Source: Nitrospina sp. (GTDB lineage Bacteria > Nitrospinota > Nitrospinia > Nitrospinales > VA-1). From it: 5,577 nucleotides of DNA. Position numbers and translations under genes: made by a program. The stretch covers positions 1 through 5,577 of the forward strand of contig NZYH01000046.1 in assembly GCA_002697825.1 (NCBI GenBank). Reading direction: 5' to 3'. This document shows, one piece after another, positions 1 to 5,577 of the stretch (within the stretch, counting starts at the first letter, position 1; every line of letters begins with the position of its first letter). The notes below the pieces were generated by a model. That model did no database searches. It worked only from the letters and a program-made list of their open reading frames with translations, and was not told the DNA's origin.

Positions 1-908
1 ATTTCTATTGATGCATGGTCTGTTGCCCGTCCAAAACCATATTTTAAAAATTTAAAATAATCATGAAAGACTGTAAAATAAACATCTAAATTTTCCCAAC
101 CATCATACGTACCTTCTTTTTTATCTACACTTTCTTTAAAGCCAATTTTTTTTACAATATCTAATTGTTTGAAAATATCCCATTTTAGATATGAACCAAG
201 AAAAACTCCTGTCACTCCAACTTTTCTAATTTCTTCATCTGTTGGATAAATATATGGTCGTAACTCATCTAATTGAAATCCGTACTTTACCATATCTTTA
301 GGTTTAATTTTATCAAGAAAATATCCTCCATTCTTTTCATTCCACTCTCTATCCAAAATAGTATCTTTATTCACATCGGTAGGTTGCCCATATTCTAATT
401 GCGGATTTTCGCCCCAAATTATTAATGGTATATTAAATTTTACAGCCATCTGAACTGGAATCGTGAAAATTCCCAAATGTTCTGGCCATTGAAAATCTCC
501 TAATTCTTTTAATCCAAATCTAGCTAGTTTCAGATAAACTTCTGGGTTAGGTGAAAATTCAATACAATCCACTCCAATTTTTTTTAAATTTTCAAGATTT
601 CTCTTTCCTAATTCGGTTTGATCATGTGGATGAAAATTTATTACTAATGGATTTAATCCGAATTCTTTTTTTATGACATATGTTTGATAATGACTATCTT
701 TTCCACCACTTACAGGAATTATGCAATCATAATTTGTTTTGTTTCTACTTTTGTATTTATCTAATATCTCTTGAAATTCTTGTCTCTTTTTATCCCAATC
801 AATTATTTCTTTTTTATCATGATTTATACATGCACTACAAATCCCTTCATCGTTAAAGATAATCTGAGGTTTTGTATCCGGATAAAGACATTTCTTACAA
901 TACCTCAT
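1..908 (-). CDS. pseA: N-acetyl sugar amidotransferase, PseA/WbpG family (3' end cut by window edge)
   Basis: Reading leftward from ATG at 908 gives 302 residues with no stop before the window edge. An in-frame TAA lies four codons upstream, which fixes the start. Two zinc-type cysteine pairs (C4/C7 and C24/C27) precede an ATP-pyrophosphatase P-loop, PVSGGKDS, at residues 65-72. The segment WGENPQLEYG at 165-174 is typical of this family. Known members (PseA of Campylobacter, WbpG of Pseudomonas) use ATP to convert an N-acetyl group on a surface sugar into an acetamidino group, taking nitrogen from glutamine or ammonia, in the cytoplasm. Full-length relatives are about 370-380 residues, so roughly 70-80 C-terminal residues are missing here. 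It diverges from the acetyltransferase gene and probably tailors the nonulosonic acid made by its neighbours. The family is secure; the exact substrate is inferred from context. No HisH-like glutaminase partner is visible in the window. Confidence 0.88.
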   Translation of the reverse strand, partial: MRYCKKCLYPDTKPQIIFNDEGICSACINHDKKEIIDWDKKRQEFQEILDKYKSRNKTNYDCIIPVSGGKDSHYQTYVIKKEFGLNPLVINFHPHDQTELGKRNLENLKKIGVDCIEFSPNPEVYLKLARFGLKELGDFQWPEHLGIFTIPVQMAVKFNIPLIIWGENPQLEYGQPTDVNKDTILDREWNEKNGGYFLDKIKPKDMVKYGFQLDELRPYIYPTDEEIRKVGVTGVFLGSYLKWDIFKQLDIVKKIGFKESVDKKEGTYDGWENLDVYFTVFHDYFKFLKYGFGRATDHASIE

Positions 909-929
909 ATCGAATTTTTATAATTATGA

Positions 930-937
930 CTTATATC
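930..937 (-). promoter_or_regulatory. TATA-box-like element of the amidotransferase gene
   Basis: On the minus strand this reads GATATAAG, centred about 26 bases upstream of the ATG at 908. That is the usual spacing between an archaeal TATA box and the transcription start, so the message would be leaderless or nearly so. No Shine-Dalgarno sequence precedes the ATG, which agrees. The call rests on spacing and sequence only; in such AT-rich DNA a chance match is possible. Confidence 0.45.
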
Positions 938-989
938 TCTTAATTAGCTTCGTTAATTTCGAATAATTTTACTATAATTTCATACTAAT

Positions 990-1000
990 ACATAAATTAT
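990..1000 (+). promoter_or_regulatory. TATA-box-like element of the acetyltransferase gene
   Basis: ACATAAATTAT is centred about 27 bases before the TTG start at 1022, which suits a leaderless archaeal transcript. A second AT-rich candidate (ATTATTAAAAAT, near 996-1007) lies closer to the start and cannot be excluded. With the minus-strand element at 930-937 it forms a compact divergent promoter region of 113 bases. Confidence 0.35.
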
Positions 1001-1021
1001 TAAAAATAATCATTCATTTGT

Positions 1022-1432
1022 TTGGAAATAGAATTAAAAGCTGTAACAAATGATGATATTGATTTTCTTTATGAATTGCTTAAAGAACGTGAAGGCATAA
1101 TTAACATTTCACATAAAAAATTACCATCTTTTTCTGAACATGAATCTTTTGTAAAAAGTTCTCCTTACCAATTTTGGGAAATAATTTGGAATGATAATGA
1201 ACGTATTGGAAATATTTACTTGACAGATAGAGACGAATTAGGAATTTTTATAAAAAAGAAATCTCAAAGTATGGGCTCTGGTTCAATTGCACTACAAAAA
1301 TTTCTAAAAAAAACAGGAAAAAAGAGATTCTTAGCGAATGTTAATCCTACAAATTATAAATCAATTCAATTTTTCGGAAAAAATGGATTTTCTCATATCC
1401 AAAATACTTATCATAAAAAAATTGATTCTTGA
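1022..1432 (+). CDS. pseH: GNAT N-acetyltransferase, PseH-like
   Basis: This 136-residue protein is a single GNAT domain. The acetyl-CoA pyrophosphate-binding loop appears as QSMGSGS near residues 82-88 (the family pattern is Q/RxxGxG/A). The C-terminal motif NPTNYKSIQFFGKNGF, common in GNAT enzymes, is near 108-123. In pseudaminic acid synthesis PseH moves an acetyl group from acetyl-CoA to the C4 amino group of UDP-4-amino-4,6-dideoxy-N-acetyl-altrosamine, after the aminotransferase step and before UDP release. The start is taken as TTG at 1022: an in-frame TAA lies at 1007-1009 and there is no ATG or GTG between. It is somewhat shorter than typical bacterial PseH (about 155-180 residues). 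It heads the plus-strand unit, 58 bases before the dehydratase. GNAT membership is clear; the PseH role comes mainly from the cluster. Confidence 0.78.
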   Translation: MEIELKAVTNDDIDFLYELLKEREGIINISHKKLPSFSEHESFVKSSPYQFWEIIWNDNERIGNIYLTDRDELGIFIKKKSQSMGSGSIALQKFLKKTGKKRFLANVNPTNYKSIQFFGKNGFSHIQNTYHKKIDS

Positions 1433-1445
1433 TAATGCCTATCAA
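1429..1445 (+). repeat. Short inverted repeat across the acetyltransferase stop codon
   Basis: TTGATA at 1429-1434 and TATCAA at 1440-1445 are perfect complements with a 5-base loop, and the stop codon TGA (1430-1432) lies in the left arm. The right arm also belongs to an overlapping palindrome, TATCA-A-TGATA (1440-1450), so two alternative pairings exist. It could be an RNA stem at the gene junction or a protein-binding site. At 6 base pairs, all but one of them A-T, it is weak and may be chance. Confidence 0.35.
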
Positions 1446-1490
1446 TGATAAGTTAAAGTTATTATGATGATTGGCTAACTTTTTCTATTC

Positions 1491-2492
1491 ATGTTCGATG
1501 GAAAAAAAGTTCTAATAACAGGTGGTACTGGATCACTAGGTCAGGCATTAACTAAACATCTTTTAAAGAAAAATGTTGACACAATTCGAATTTTAAGTAG
1601 AAATGAAAGTAAACAAATTGAAATGGAATCAAATTTTAATGATGATAGACTTAGATTTCTACTCGGTGATGTAAGAGATGCTGAAAGATTATCTCGTGCA
1701 TTTGAAGATGTCGATATTGTTTTTCATGCAGCTGCACTAAAACATGTACCAGTAATTGAGTACAATCCATTTGAAGCAATTAAAACAAATGTTATTGGTT
1801 CACAAAATGTTATTGATGCATGTTTAGAAAATAATGTTTCAAAGGCAATTTGTGTCGGAACCGATAAAGCTGTTTCTCCTTTGAATACATATGGAGCAAC
1901 AAAACTTCTTATGGAAAAATTATTTGTTACAGCAAGTAACTATCTTAACAAAGAACGACATAAAACAAAATTTATTGCATTACGATATGGAAATGTTTTG
2001 GGAAGTAGTGGTTCTGTCATTCCAAAATTTATCGAACAAATTAAAAATAAAAAAAATATTACGATAACTGATCCAAATATGACACGTTTTAGTATTACAA
2101 TGAATGACGCATTAAATTTCATTGTTCGTGCAGCTGAACTTGGAAAAGGTTCTGAAATATTCTTGCCAAAATTACGTGCATATACAATCTCTGATGTTAA
2201 ATCGTCTCTCTTTGAATTATTGGAAAATACTGGTGAAAATGTAATAGGTATTCGTCCGGGAGAAAAAATTGATGAAATTTTGATTAGTACCGATGAAATT
2301 AGACATGGTTGGGAATATGAAAATATGTATTTAATTGCAGATAATACTAATTTATCTAAAGATGAACAACAAACACTTTATCCTGGAATAAAACCAATTG
2401 AAAATATGGAAACTTATTCATCAAAAAATGCTGAAAAAATTCCTAAAGAAGAATTAAAAAATATTATCAAAAAATCAAATCTACTTTCTTAA
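1491..2492 (+). CDS. pseB: UDP-N-acetylglucosamine 4,6-dehydratase (inverting), PseB-like
   Basis: This 333-residue extended short-chain dehydrogenase matches the soluble PseB/FlaA1 form, without the membrane-bound N-terminus of PglF/WbpM types. The NAD(P)-binding loop TGGTGSLG is at residues 10-17, followed by the family segment HAAALKHVPVIEYNP at 79-93. Catalytic residues are seen as T124-D125-K126 and Y134xxxK138. RPGEKIDEIL at 255-264 is the usual C-terminal substrate region. PseB removes water across C4-C6 of UDP-GlcNAc and inverts C5, giving the 4-keto-6-deoxy sugar used by the aminotransferase. It is the first committed step of the pathway. CapE/WbjB-type dehydratases for other deoxysugars look similar, but the PseC, PseG and NeuB neighbours favour PseB. 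ATG at 1491 places the Rossmann motif at the normal distance. No Shine-Dalgarno sequence precedes it, and only a poor TATA-like stretch (near 1459-1466) is visible. Confidence 0.88.
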   Translation: MFDGKKVLITGGTGSLGQALTKHLLKKNVDTIRILSRNESKQIEMESNFNDDRLRFLLGDVRDAERLSRAFEDVDIVFHAAALKHVPVIEYNPFEAIKTNVIGSQNVIDACLENNVSKAICVGTDKAVSPLNTYGATKLLMEKLFVTASNYLNKERHKTKFIALRYGNVLGSSGSVIPKFIEQIKNKKNITITDPNMTRFSITMNDALNFIVRAAELGKGSEIFLPKLRAYTISDVKSSLFELLENTGENVIGIRPGEKIDEILISTDEIRHGWEYENMYLIADNTNLSKDEQQTLYPGIKPIENMETYSSKNAEKIPKEELKNIIKKSNLLS

Positions 2493-2507
2493 AATAAATC
2501 TTAAATT

Positions 2508-2514
2508 TTTATAT
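2508..2514 (+). promoter_or_regulatory. TATA-box-like element of the synthase gene
   Basis: TTTATAT, inside a longer T-run followed by ATATGC, is centred about 24 bases upstream of the ATG at 2535. This fits a leaderless archaeal promoter within the 42-base gap after the dehydratase. The same run of five T (2506-2510) could also help end the upstream message. The synthase may therefore have its own promoter instead of relying only on read-through. Confidence 0.48.
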
Positions 2515-2534
2515 GCTTAATTTCAAATCTTAAT

Positions 2535-3266
2535 ATGAAAATTTTTCTTGTTGCAGAGATCGGTTCTAATTGGGAAGGTAGTGTGTCGAAAGCTGAAAAA
2601 ATAATTAAAGAATGTAAAAAATCTGGTGCTGATGCTGTAAAATTTCAAATGTGGAAAGCTATTCATCTCTATAAAAAATCTCATCCGAATTGGAATGAAA
2701 TTAAACGTTCAGAATTAACCTTTGAAAAAGCTAAAAAAATTAAAAAAATTGCCGATAAAAATAAAATAGAATTTTTTTGTAGTGCATTTTATCCTGAAGC
2801 TGTGACTTTTTTAGAATCAATCAATGTTAAGACCTATAAAATTGCTTCAAGAACATGTTTATTCACTGATCCTTTTTCATCTGAAACAATTTCTGAAAAA
2901 GCTAAAACTGGAAAATCTATTTTTATTAGCATGGGAATGGGAGGAAATAAAAGAAAAATTTTAAATTTCTTTTCAAAATCAAAACCAATTTTTTGTTATT
3001 GTATTTCCGAATATCCTTTACCATTTAAAAAGATCAATTGGTCTCAGGCGATTAAATTTGATGGATTTTCAGATCACACTGAAGGTATTATAGCACCAAT
3101 TCTATATTGCATACTGAAAAAACAGAAAAAATCTAAATCAATTTACATAGAAAAACATGTAAAATTAAAAACCTCTAAGGGACCTGATGCATCAACATCG
3201 ATTGATACTGAAACACTTGCTGAATTAAATAATAATCTAAGAATAATTTCCACATCAAAATTTTAA
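2535..3266 (+). CDS. Short NeuB/PseI-type nonulosonic acid synthase lacking the SAF domain
   Basis: This 243-residue protein covers the NeuB TIM-barrel. Family landmarks in order are AEIGSNWEG (7-15, where most members have NH), VKFQ (35-38), FFCSAFYPEA (80-89), KIAS (102-105), ISMGM (131-135), CISEYPLP (156-163), GFSDHTEG (177-184) and IEKH (205-208). The two histidines expected to bind the divalent metal are H181 and H208. NeuB/PseI enzymes condense phosphoenolpyruvate with a six-carbon sugar to give a nine-carbon acid. Full-length enzymes run to about 340-350 residues because a C-terminal SAF domain follows; here the protein stops after the barrel and the next gene starts on the opposite strand, so no SAF-coding DNA follows. 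The KIAS motif is followed by RT, where relatives usually carry an acidic residue. The GPDASTS end (216-222) looks closer to PseI than to sialic acid synthases. Family assignment is firm; activity without SAF is uncertain. Confidence 0.8.
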   Translation: MKIFLVAEIGSNWEGSVSKAEKIIKECKKSGADAVKFQMWKAIHLYKKSHPNWNEIKRSELTFEKAKKIKKIADKNKIEFFCSAFYPEAVTFLESINVKTYKIASRTCLFTDPFSSETISEKAKTGKSIFISMGMGGNKRKILNFFSKSKPIFCYCISEYPLPFKKINWSQAIKFDGFSDHTEGIIAPILYCILKKQKKSKSIYIEKHVKLKTSKGPDASTSIDTETLAELNNNLRIISTSKF

Positions 3267-4348
3267 ATTATAGAATTAATAGTTTTTACAATTCTATTAA
3301 TCTCAGATTTTTTTAAATTTGGATGTATTGGTATAGTTACAATTTCTTTACTAATTTTTTCTGTAATTGGAGTTTTATTAAATTTTTTATAAAAATCAAA
3401 AGTGTTTATTGACTTATAGTGAGTGCCTGTTTCAATACCTTTATCGTCTAAACTTTCTCTAATTTTTTTCCTATTTTTCACTCTAATCCAAAAAAGATGA
3501 TATGAACAATTTTGATCAAATCCCATCTTTTTTTCTATCATAATTTCTTTTGAATAAATTCTTGCAATATTCTTTCTTTGTTTATTCATCCGATCTAATT
3601 TTTTTAATTGAACCAATCCAATTGCTGCAGAAAACTCGTTCATGTAGTAATTATTTCCTATTTCCTTTACATTATATTCTGAAAATTTTCTATCAGTTAT
3701 GCCACACCATCTTTTTGATTTTAAACTTTCTCTAATTTTTTTATATTTTTTATCATTGATTGTTATTGCACCGCCAGTTGGCATTGCCAAATTCTTTACA
3801 GGATGAAAACTAAAACAACTTGCAAAAGTATGTGATCCAATTTTTTTATGATTGTAAGTTGTTCCTGCAGCATGTGCAGAATCCTCTATGATTTTACAGT
3901 CGTGATTTTTGATTATTTCTTTTAATTTATCTAGTTTACATGGCATTCCCCCAAAATGTACTGGAAGTATAACTCTAGTTTTTTTTGTTAATAGTTTCTT
4001 CACTGATTTTGGATCTATACATAATGTTTCTGGTTCAATCTCTGCAAAAACTGGTCTCCCTCCATTTAGAATTACTGCATTTGCTGTAGAGACAAAACTC
4101 ATGGAAGGTAAAATCACTTCTTTATTTTCCACATCTACTAATGATAATGCCATGTTTAATGCTGCAGTTCCACTATTCACTGCTATACATGCATTTGTGT
4201 TAGTATATTTTTGAAAATCATCTTCAAATTTCTTTACAATATTTTTTCCAGCACCAGATGCCCAATTGCCACTACGAAGTATCTGTATTACACTTCTTTC
4301 TTCCAGATGATTAACCACCGGATCAAATAATTTGATTCTTTTATTCAT
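3263..4348 (-). CDS. pseC: DegT/DnrJ/EryC1-family PLP aminotransferase, PseC-like
   Basis: This 361-residue protein is a full-length sugar aminotransferase of the DegT family. The phosphate-binding segment SGTAAL is at residues 59-64, the aspartate that holds the PLP ring nitrogen is D156 in EDSAHA, and the Schiff-base lysine is K185 in FSFHPVK. That last motif closely resembles PseC. The loop GNNYYMNEFSAAIG (231-244) and IHPNL near 341-345 are also typical. PseC transfers an amino group, usually from glutamate, to C4 of the keto sugar made by PseB. A small deviation is PTGG after the lysine, where PseC often has EGG. It is the last gene of the minus-strand unit, 8 bases after the cytidylyltransferase stop, with only a weak GTGA close to the ATG, and it is probably co-transcribed. 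Its stop overlaps the stop of the opposing synthase gene by four bases. Other C4 aminotransferases are similar, so the exact sugar rests on context. Confidence 0.87.
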   Translation of the reverse strand: MNKRIKLFDPVVNHLEERSVIQILRSGNWASGAGKNIVKKFEDDFQKYTNTNACIAVNSGTAALNMALSLVDVENKEVILPSMSFVSTANAVILNGGRPVFAEIEPETLCIDPKSVKKLLTKKTRVILPVHFGGMPCKLDKLKEIIKNHDCKIIEDSAHAAGTTYNHKKIGSHTFASCFSFHPVKNLAMPTGGAITINDKKYKKIRESLKSKRWCGITDRKFSEYNVKEIGNNYYMNEFSAAIGLVQLKKLDRMNKQRKNIARIYSKEIMIEKKMGFDQNCSYHLFWIRVKNRKKIRESLDDKGIETGTHYKSINTFDFYKKFNKTPITEKISKEIVTIPIHPNLKKSEINRIVKTINSII

Positions 4349-4356
4349 TATTCACT

Positions 4357-5127
4357 TTATTTTTCTCTATTTTTAAGAAATTCTATGTCTTCCTTTTTTG
4401 ATTTTTCATTACCTGAATTTCGATTTACATCAAAATTGATCTGAAATATTTCTGGTTCCTTTTTAATAATCTCTAAAATATCTTGAATTAAAATCGGTTC
4501 TTTTTCTATTTTTGAGATGATCTCTTTTACAAAAGATAAATCTTCTTCTTCATCTACTGCCCATCTATATTTTGATAAATCTATTTCATTTCTAAAATTA
4601 AAAATTTTAAATTTTTCTGGATTGTTGTAAATGTATGGAGTTACATGTTCTCTTTCTGATGGCAAAACACTCTCTTTCCATGTTTTCTCTAATGTTAAAA
4701 AGGAAAAAATTTCAACTTCTGTTCCAGATGGGAATGTTGATGGCAAAAAAGTTGTAATATAATCATAATTTTTATTCACAAATTCTTCAATTACCTTATC
4801 AACTACATTTGGGTCTAACAATGGTTTATCCGCAGGCATTCTTACTATTGTAGAGGATGAGTATTTTTTTGCACATTGATAATATCTATCTAAAACATCC
4901 TTTTCACTACCTCTAAAACATTCAATTCTTTTTTCTTTACAAAAATTTTCTATCGAATCATCTTCTAGTTTATTGCTAGTTGCCACAATTATTCTATCCA
5001 CTAATTTTGAATATCTGAGTTGATTCAACATTGACTCTAAAATTGTTTTTTTAGAATCTATTTTCATCATTACTTTTCCAGGTAATCTAGTTGATCCTAA
5101 ACGAGCTTGGATTATACAATCTACCAT
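4357..5127 (-). CDS. SpsF-type cytidylyltransferase (PseF role)
   Basis: This 256-residue protein belongs to the SpsF/CMP-nonulosonate synthetase-like nucleotidyltransferases. QARLGSTRLPGKVM at residues 7-20 is the nucleotide-binding signature. D100 and D105 in PADKPLLDP stand where the family has its metal-binding acidic motif (often TGDCPLID). FPSGTEVEIF (132-141), EREHVTPY (158-165) and YRWAVDEEEDL (187-197) complete the fold. In this setting it most likely activates the nine-carbon acid with CTP to give the CMP-sugar, the last cytoplasmic step before glycosyl transfer. The C-terminal 20 or so residues are highly charged and look like an unconserved tail. ATG at 5127 is supported by an in-frame TGA just upstream. 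A weak GAGG lies about 13 bases before it and a TATA-like box about 24 bases before it. A classical NeuA/PseF protein is not present in the window, so this gene is the only candidate for the step. Confidence 0.82.
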   Translation of the reverse strand: MVDCIIQARLGSTRLPGKVMMKIDSKKTILESMLNQLRYSKLVDRIIVATSNKLEDDSIENFCKEKRIECFRGSEKDVLDRYYQCAKKYSSSTIVRMPADKPLLDPNVVDKVIEEFVNKNYDYITTFLPSTFPSGTEVEIFSFLTLEKTWKESVLPSEREHVTPYIYNNPEKFKIFNFRNEIDLSKYRWAVDEEEDLSFVKEIISKIEKEPILIQDILEIIKKEPEIFQINFDVNRNSGNEKSKKEDIEFLKNREK

Positions 5128-5146
5128 TCTTCTTTCATTTCCTCAT

Positions 5147-5154
5147 TATTTATA
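5147..5154 (-). promoter_or_regulatory. TATA-box-like element of the cytidylyltransferase-aminotransferase pair
   Basis: On the minus strand this reads TATAAATA, preceded by a pyrimidine-rich stretch. It is centred about 24 bases upstream of the ATG at 5127, within the 52-base gap after the hydrolase gene. The position suits a near-leaderless archaeal transcript, so this pair may be transcribed both from here and by read-through from the hydrolase gene. Confidence 0.5.
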
Positions 5155-5179
5155 GAAAAACATTTCATATACGTATTTG

Positions 5180-5577
5180 TTAAATTGATAATATATTCTG
5201 GATAACTCTTGATGTTCCATTTCCATCTACAATTTTCATACAATTTTTTCTCATTTTATTTAATTTGTTATATGTAATACCATTAATTTTTTCCATATAA
5301 TCTAATTCTTTAACTCTCTTTGATTTTCCTAAATTAATTATACATTTTTTTGAATCTAGAATTTTTGTTGCTTCACTTTGATCTTGTGATGCTATGGAAA
5401 CTATTGCAGGAATTCCTAAACAGCATCTCTCCCAAGTTGTACTTCCTCCACTACCAATTGCAACGTCAGATTTACTCATTATAGTTGCAATTCTTGTGGT
5501 ATTGTAAAAATATCTAGTTTTTTTCATATTCTCACAAATTTTTTTGATTTTTCTATATTCTCTATTAGATTTTCCAA
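5180..5577 (-). CDS. pseG: PseG-like UDP-sugar hydrolase (5' end cut by window edge)
   Basis: The reading frame is open to the right edge and gives 131 C-terminal residues, so the methionine codon at 5525-5527 is internal and not the start. The key segment is DVAIGSGGSTTWERCCLGIP (fragment residues 37-56), the UDP-binding region of PseG and related MurG-like GT-B proteins. PseG hydrolyses the UDP-linked 2,4-diacetamido-2,4,6-trideoxy-altrose to the free sugar, which the synthase then condenses with phosphoenolpyruvate. Full-length PseG enzymes have about 270-360 residues; the N-terminal half with the catalytic histidine lies outside the window. It is the most upstream visible gene of the minus-strand unit. 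Having this hydrolase instead of a NeuC-type hydrolysing epimerase is the main reason for proposing pseudaminic acid. In some genomes PseG is fused to a cytidylyltransferase or an acetyltransferase; whether that holds here cannot be seen. Confidence 0.82.
   Translation of the reverse strand, partial: GKSNREYRKIKKICENMKKTRYFYNTTRIATIMSKSDVAIGSGGSTTWERCCLGIPAIVSIASQDQSEATKILDSKKCIINLGKSKRVKELDYMEKINGITYNKLNKMRKNCMKIVDGNGTSRVIQNILSI

Noticed and set aside
1940..2122. Minus-strand 60-codon open frame
   Set aside because: It lies wholly inside the dehydratase gene, whose catalytic-domain motifs are intact; the hydrophobic translation is an antisense by-product of AT-rich coding DNA.
3267..3600. 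Possible missing SAF domain of the synthase in another frame
   Set aside because: The DNA after 3266 is occupied by the complete C-terminus of the opposing aminotransferase, including IHPNL near its end, so a simple frameshift cannot restore a SAF domain.
3550..3735. Plus-strand 61-codon open frame
   Set aside because: It is antisense to conserved aminotransferase sequence and shows no family features of its own.
3909..4214. Plus-strand 101-codon open frame
   Set aside because: It is antisense to the PLP-domain core of the aminotransferase, which has clear motifs; no promoter or start signal supports a separate gene.
5180..5527. Complete small hydrolase starting at the ATG complementary to 5525-5527
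   Set aside because: The frame continues without a stop to the right edge and the fragment matches only the C-terminal half of PseG, so this methionine is internal.
1..5577. Legionaminic or neuraminic (sialic) acid pathway
   Set aside because: Those routes need a UDP-hydrolysing 2-epimerase (NeuC/LegG type). The hydrolase here has the PseG signature and the dehydratase is the short PseB form, so a pseudaminic-like product is preferred.
1..5577. Insertion sequences, CRISPR arrays, tRNA or rRNA genes
   Set aside because: No transposase, regularly spaced repeats, cloverleaf-like sequence or rRNA-like segment was seen; nearly all the DNA is explained by coding regions.

Overview
The window is very AT-rich and gene-dense. 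It has TATA-like boxes about 24-28 bases upstream of several start codons and almost no Shine-Dalgarno signals, so many messages are probably leaderless. Together with the protein style (Lys/Ile/Asn-rich), this suggests an archaeon, most likely an ammonia-oxidising marine thaumarchaeon of the Nitrosopumilus type. That assignment is inferred from composition and promoter layout; no marker gene is present.

Every gene fits one pathway: synthesis of a pseudaminic-acid-like nonulosonic acid (a nine-carbon, sialic-acid-like sugar) activated with CMP for cell-surface glycans. From left to right: (1) positions 1-908, minus strand, a PseA/WbpG-type N-acetyl sugar amidotransferase cut by the left edge; (2) 909-1021, a divergent promoter region; (3) 1022-3266, plus strand, a PseH-like GNAT acetyltransferase, a PseB-like UDP-GlcNAc 4,6-dehydratase and a short NeuB/PseI-like synthase; (4) 3263-5577, minus strand, read in the order PseG-like UDP-sugar hydrolase (cut by the right edge), SpsF-type cytidylyltransferase and PseC-like aminotransferase. 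The plus and minus units collide tail to tail, and their stop codons overlap by four bases.

The inferred route is: UDP-GlcNAc is dehydrated and epimerised (PseB), aminated at C4 (PseC), N-acetylated (PseH) and released from UDP (PseG); it is then condensed with phosphoenolpyruvate (NeuB/PseI) and activated to the CMP-sugar (SpsF/PseF). The PseA-like enzyme would turn an acetamido group into an acetamidino group. All six canonical steps plus one tailoring step lie within 5.6 kb, but in three transcription directions. The hydrolase is PseG-type rather than a NeuC-type epimerase, which favours pseudaminic over legionaminic or neuraminic acid.

The most unusual point is the synthase. It has the TIM-barrel catalytic domain with both metal-binding histidines but ends where the C-terminal SAF (antifreeze-like) domain should begin. 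No glycosyltransferase, flippase, RNA gene, CRISPR array or mobile element is visible, and there is no gene-free stretch longer than about 115 bases.
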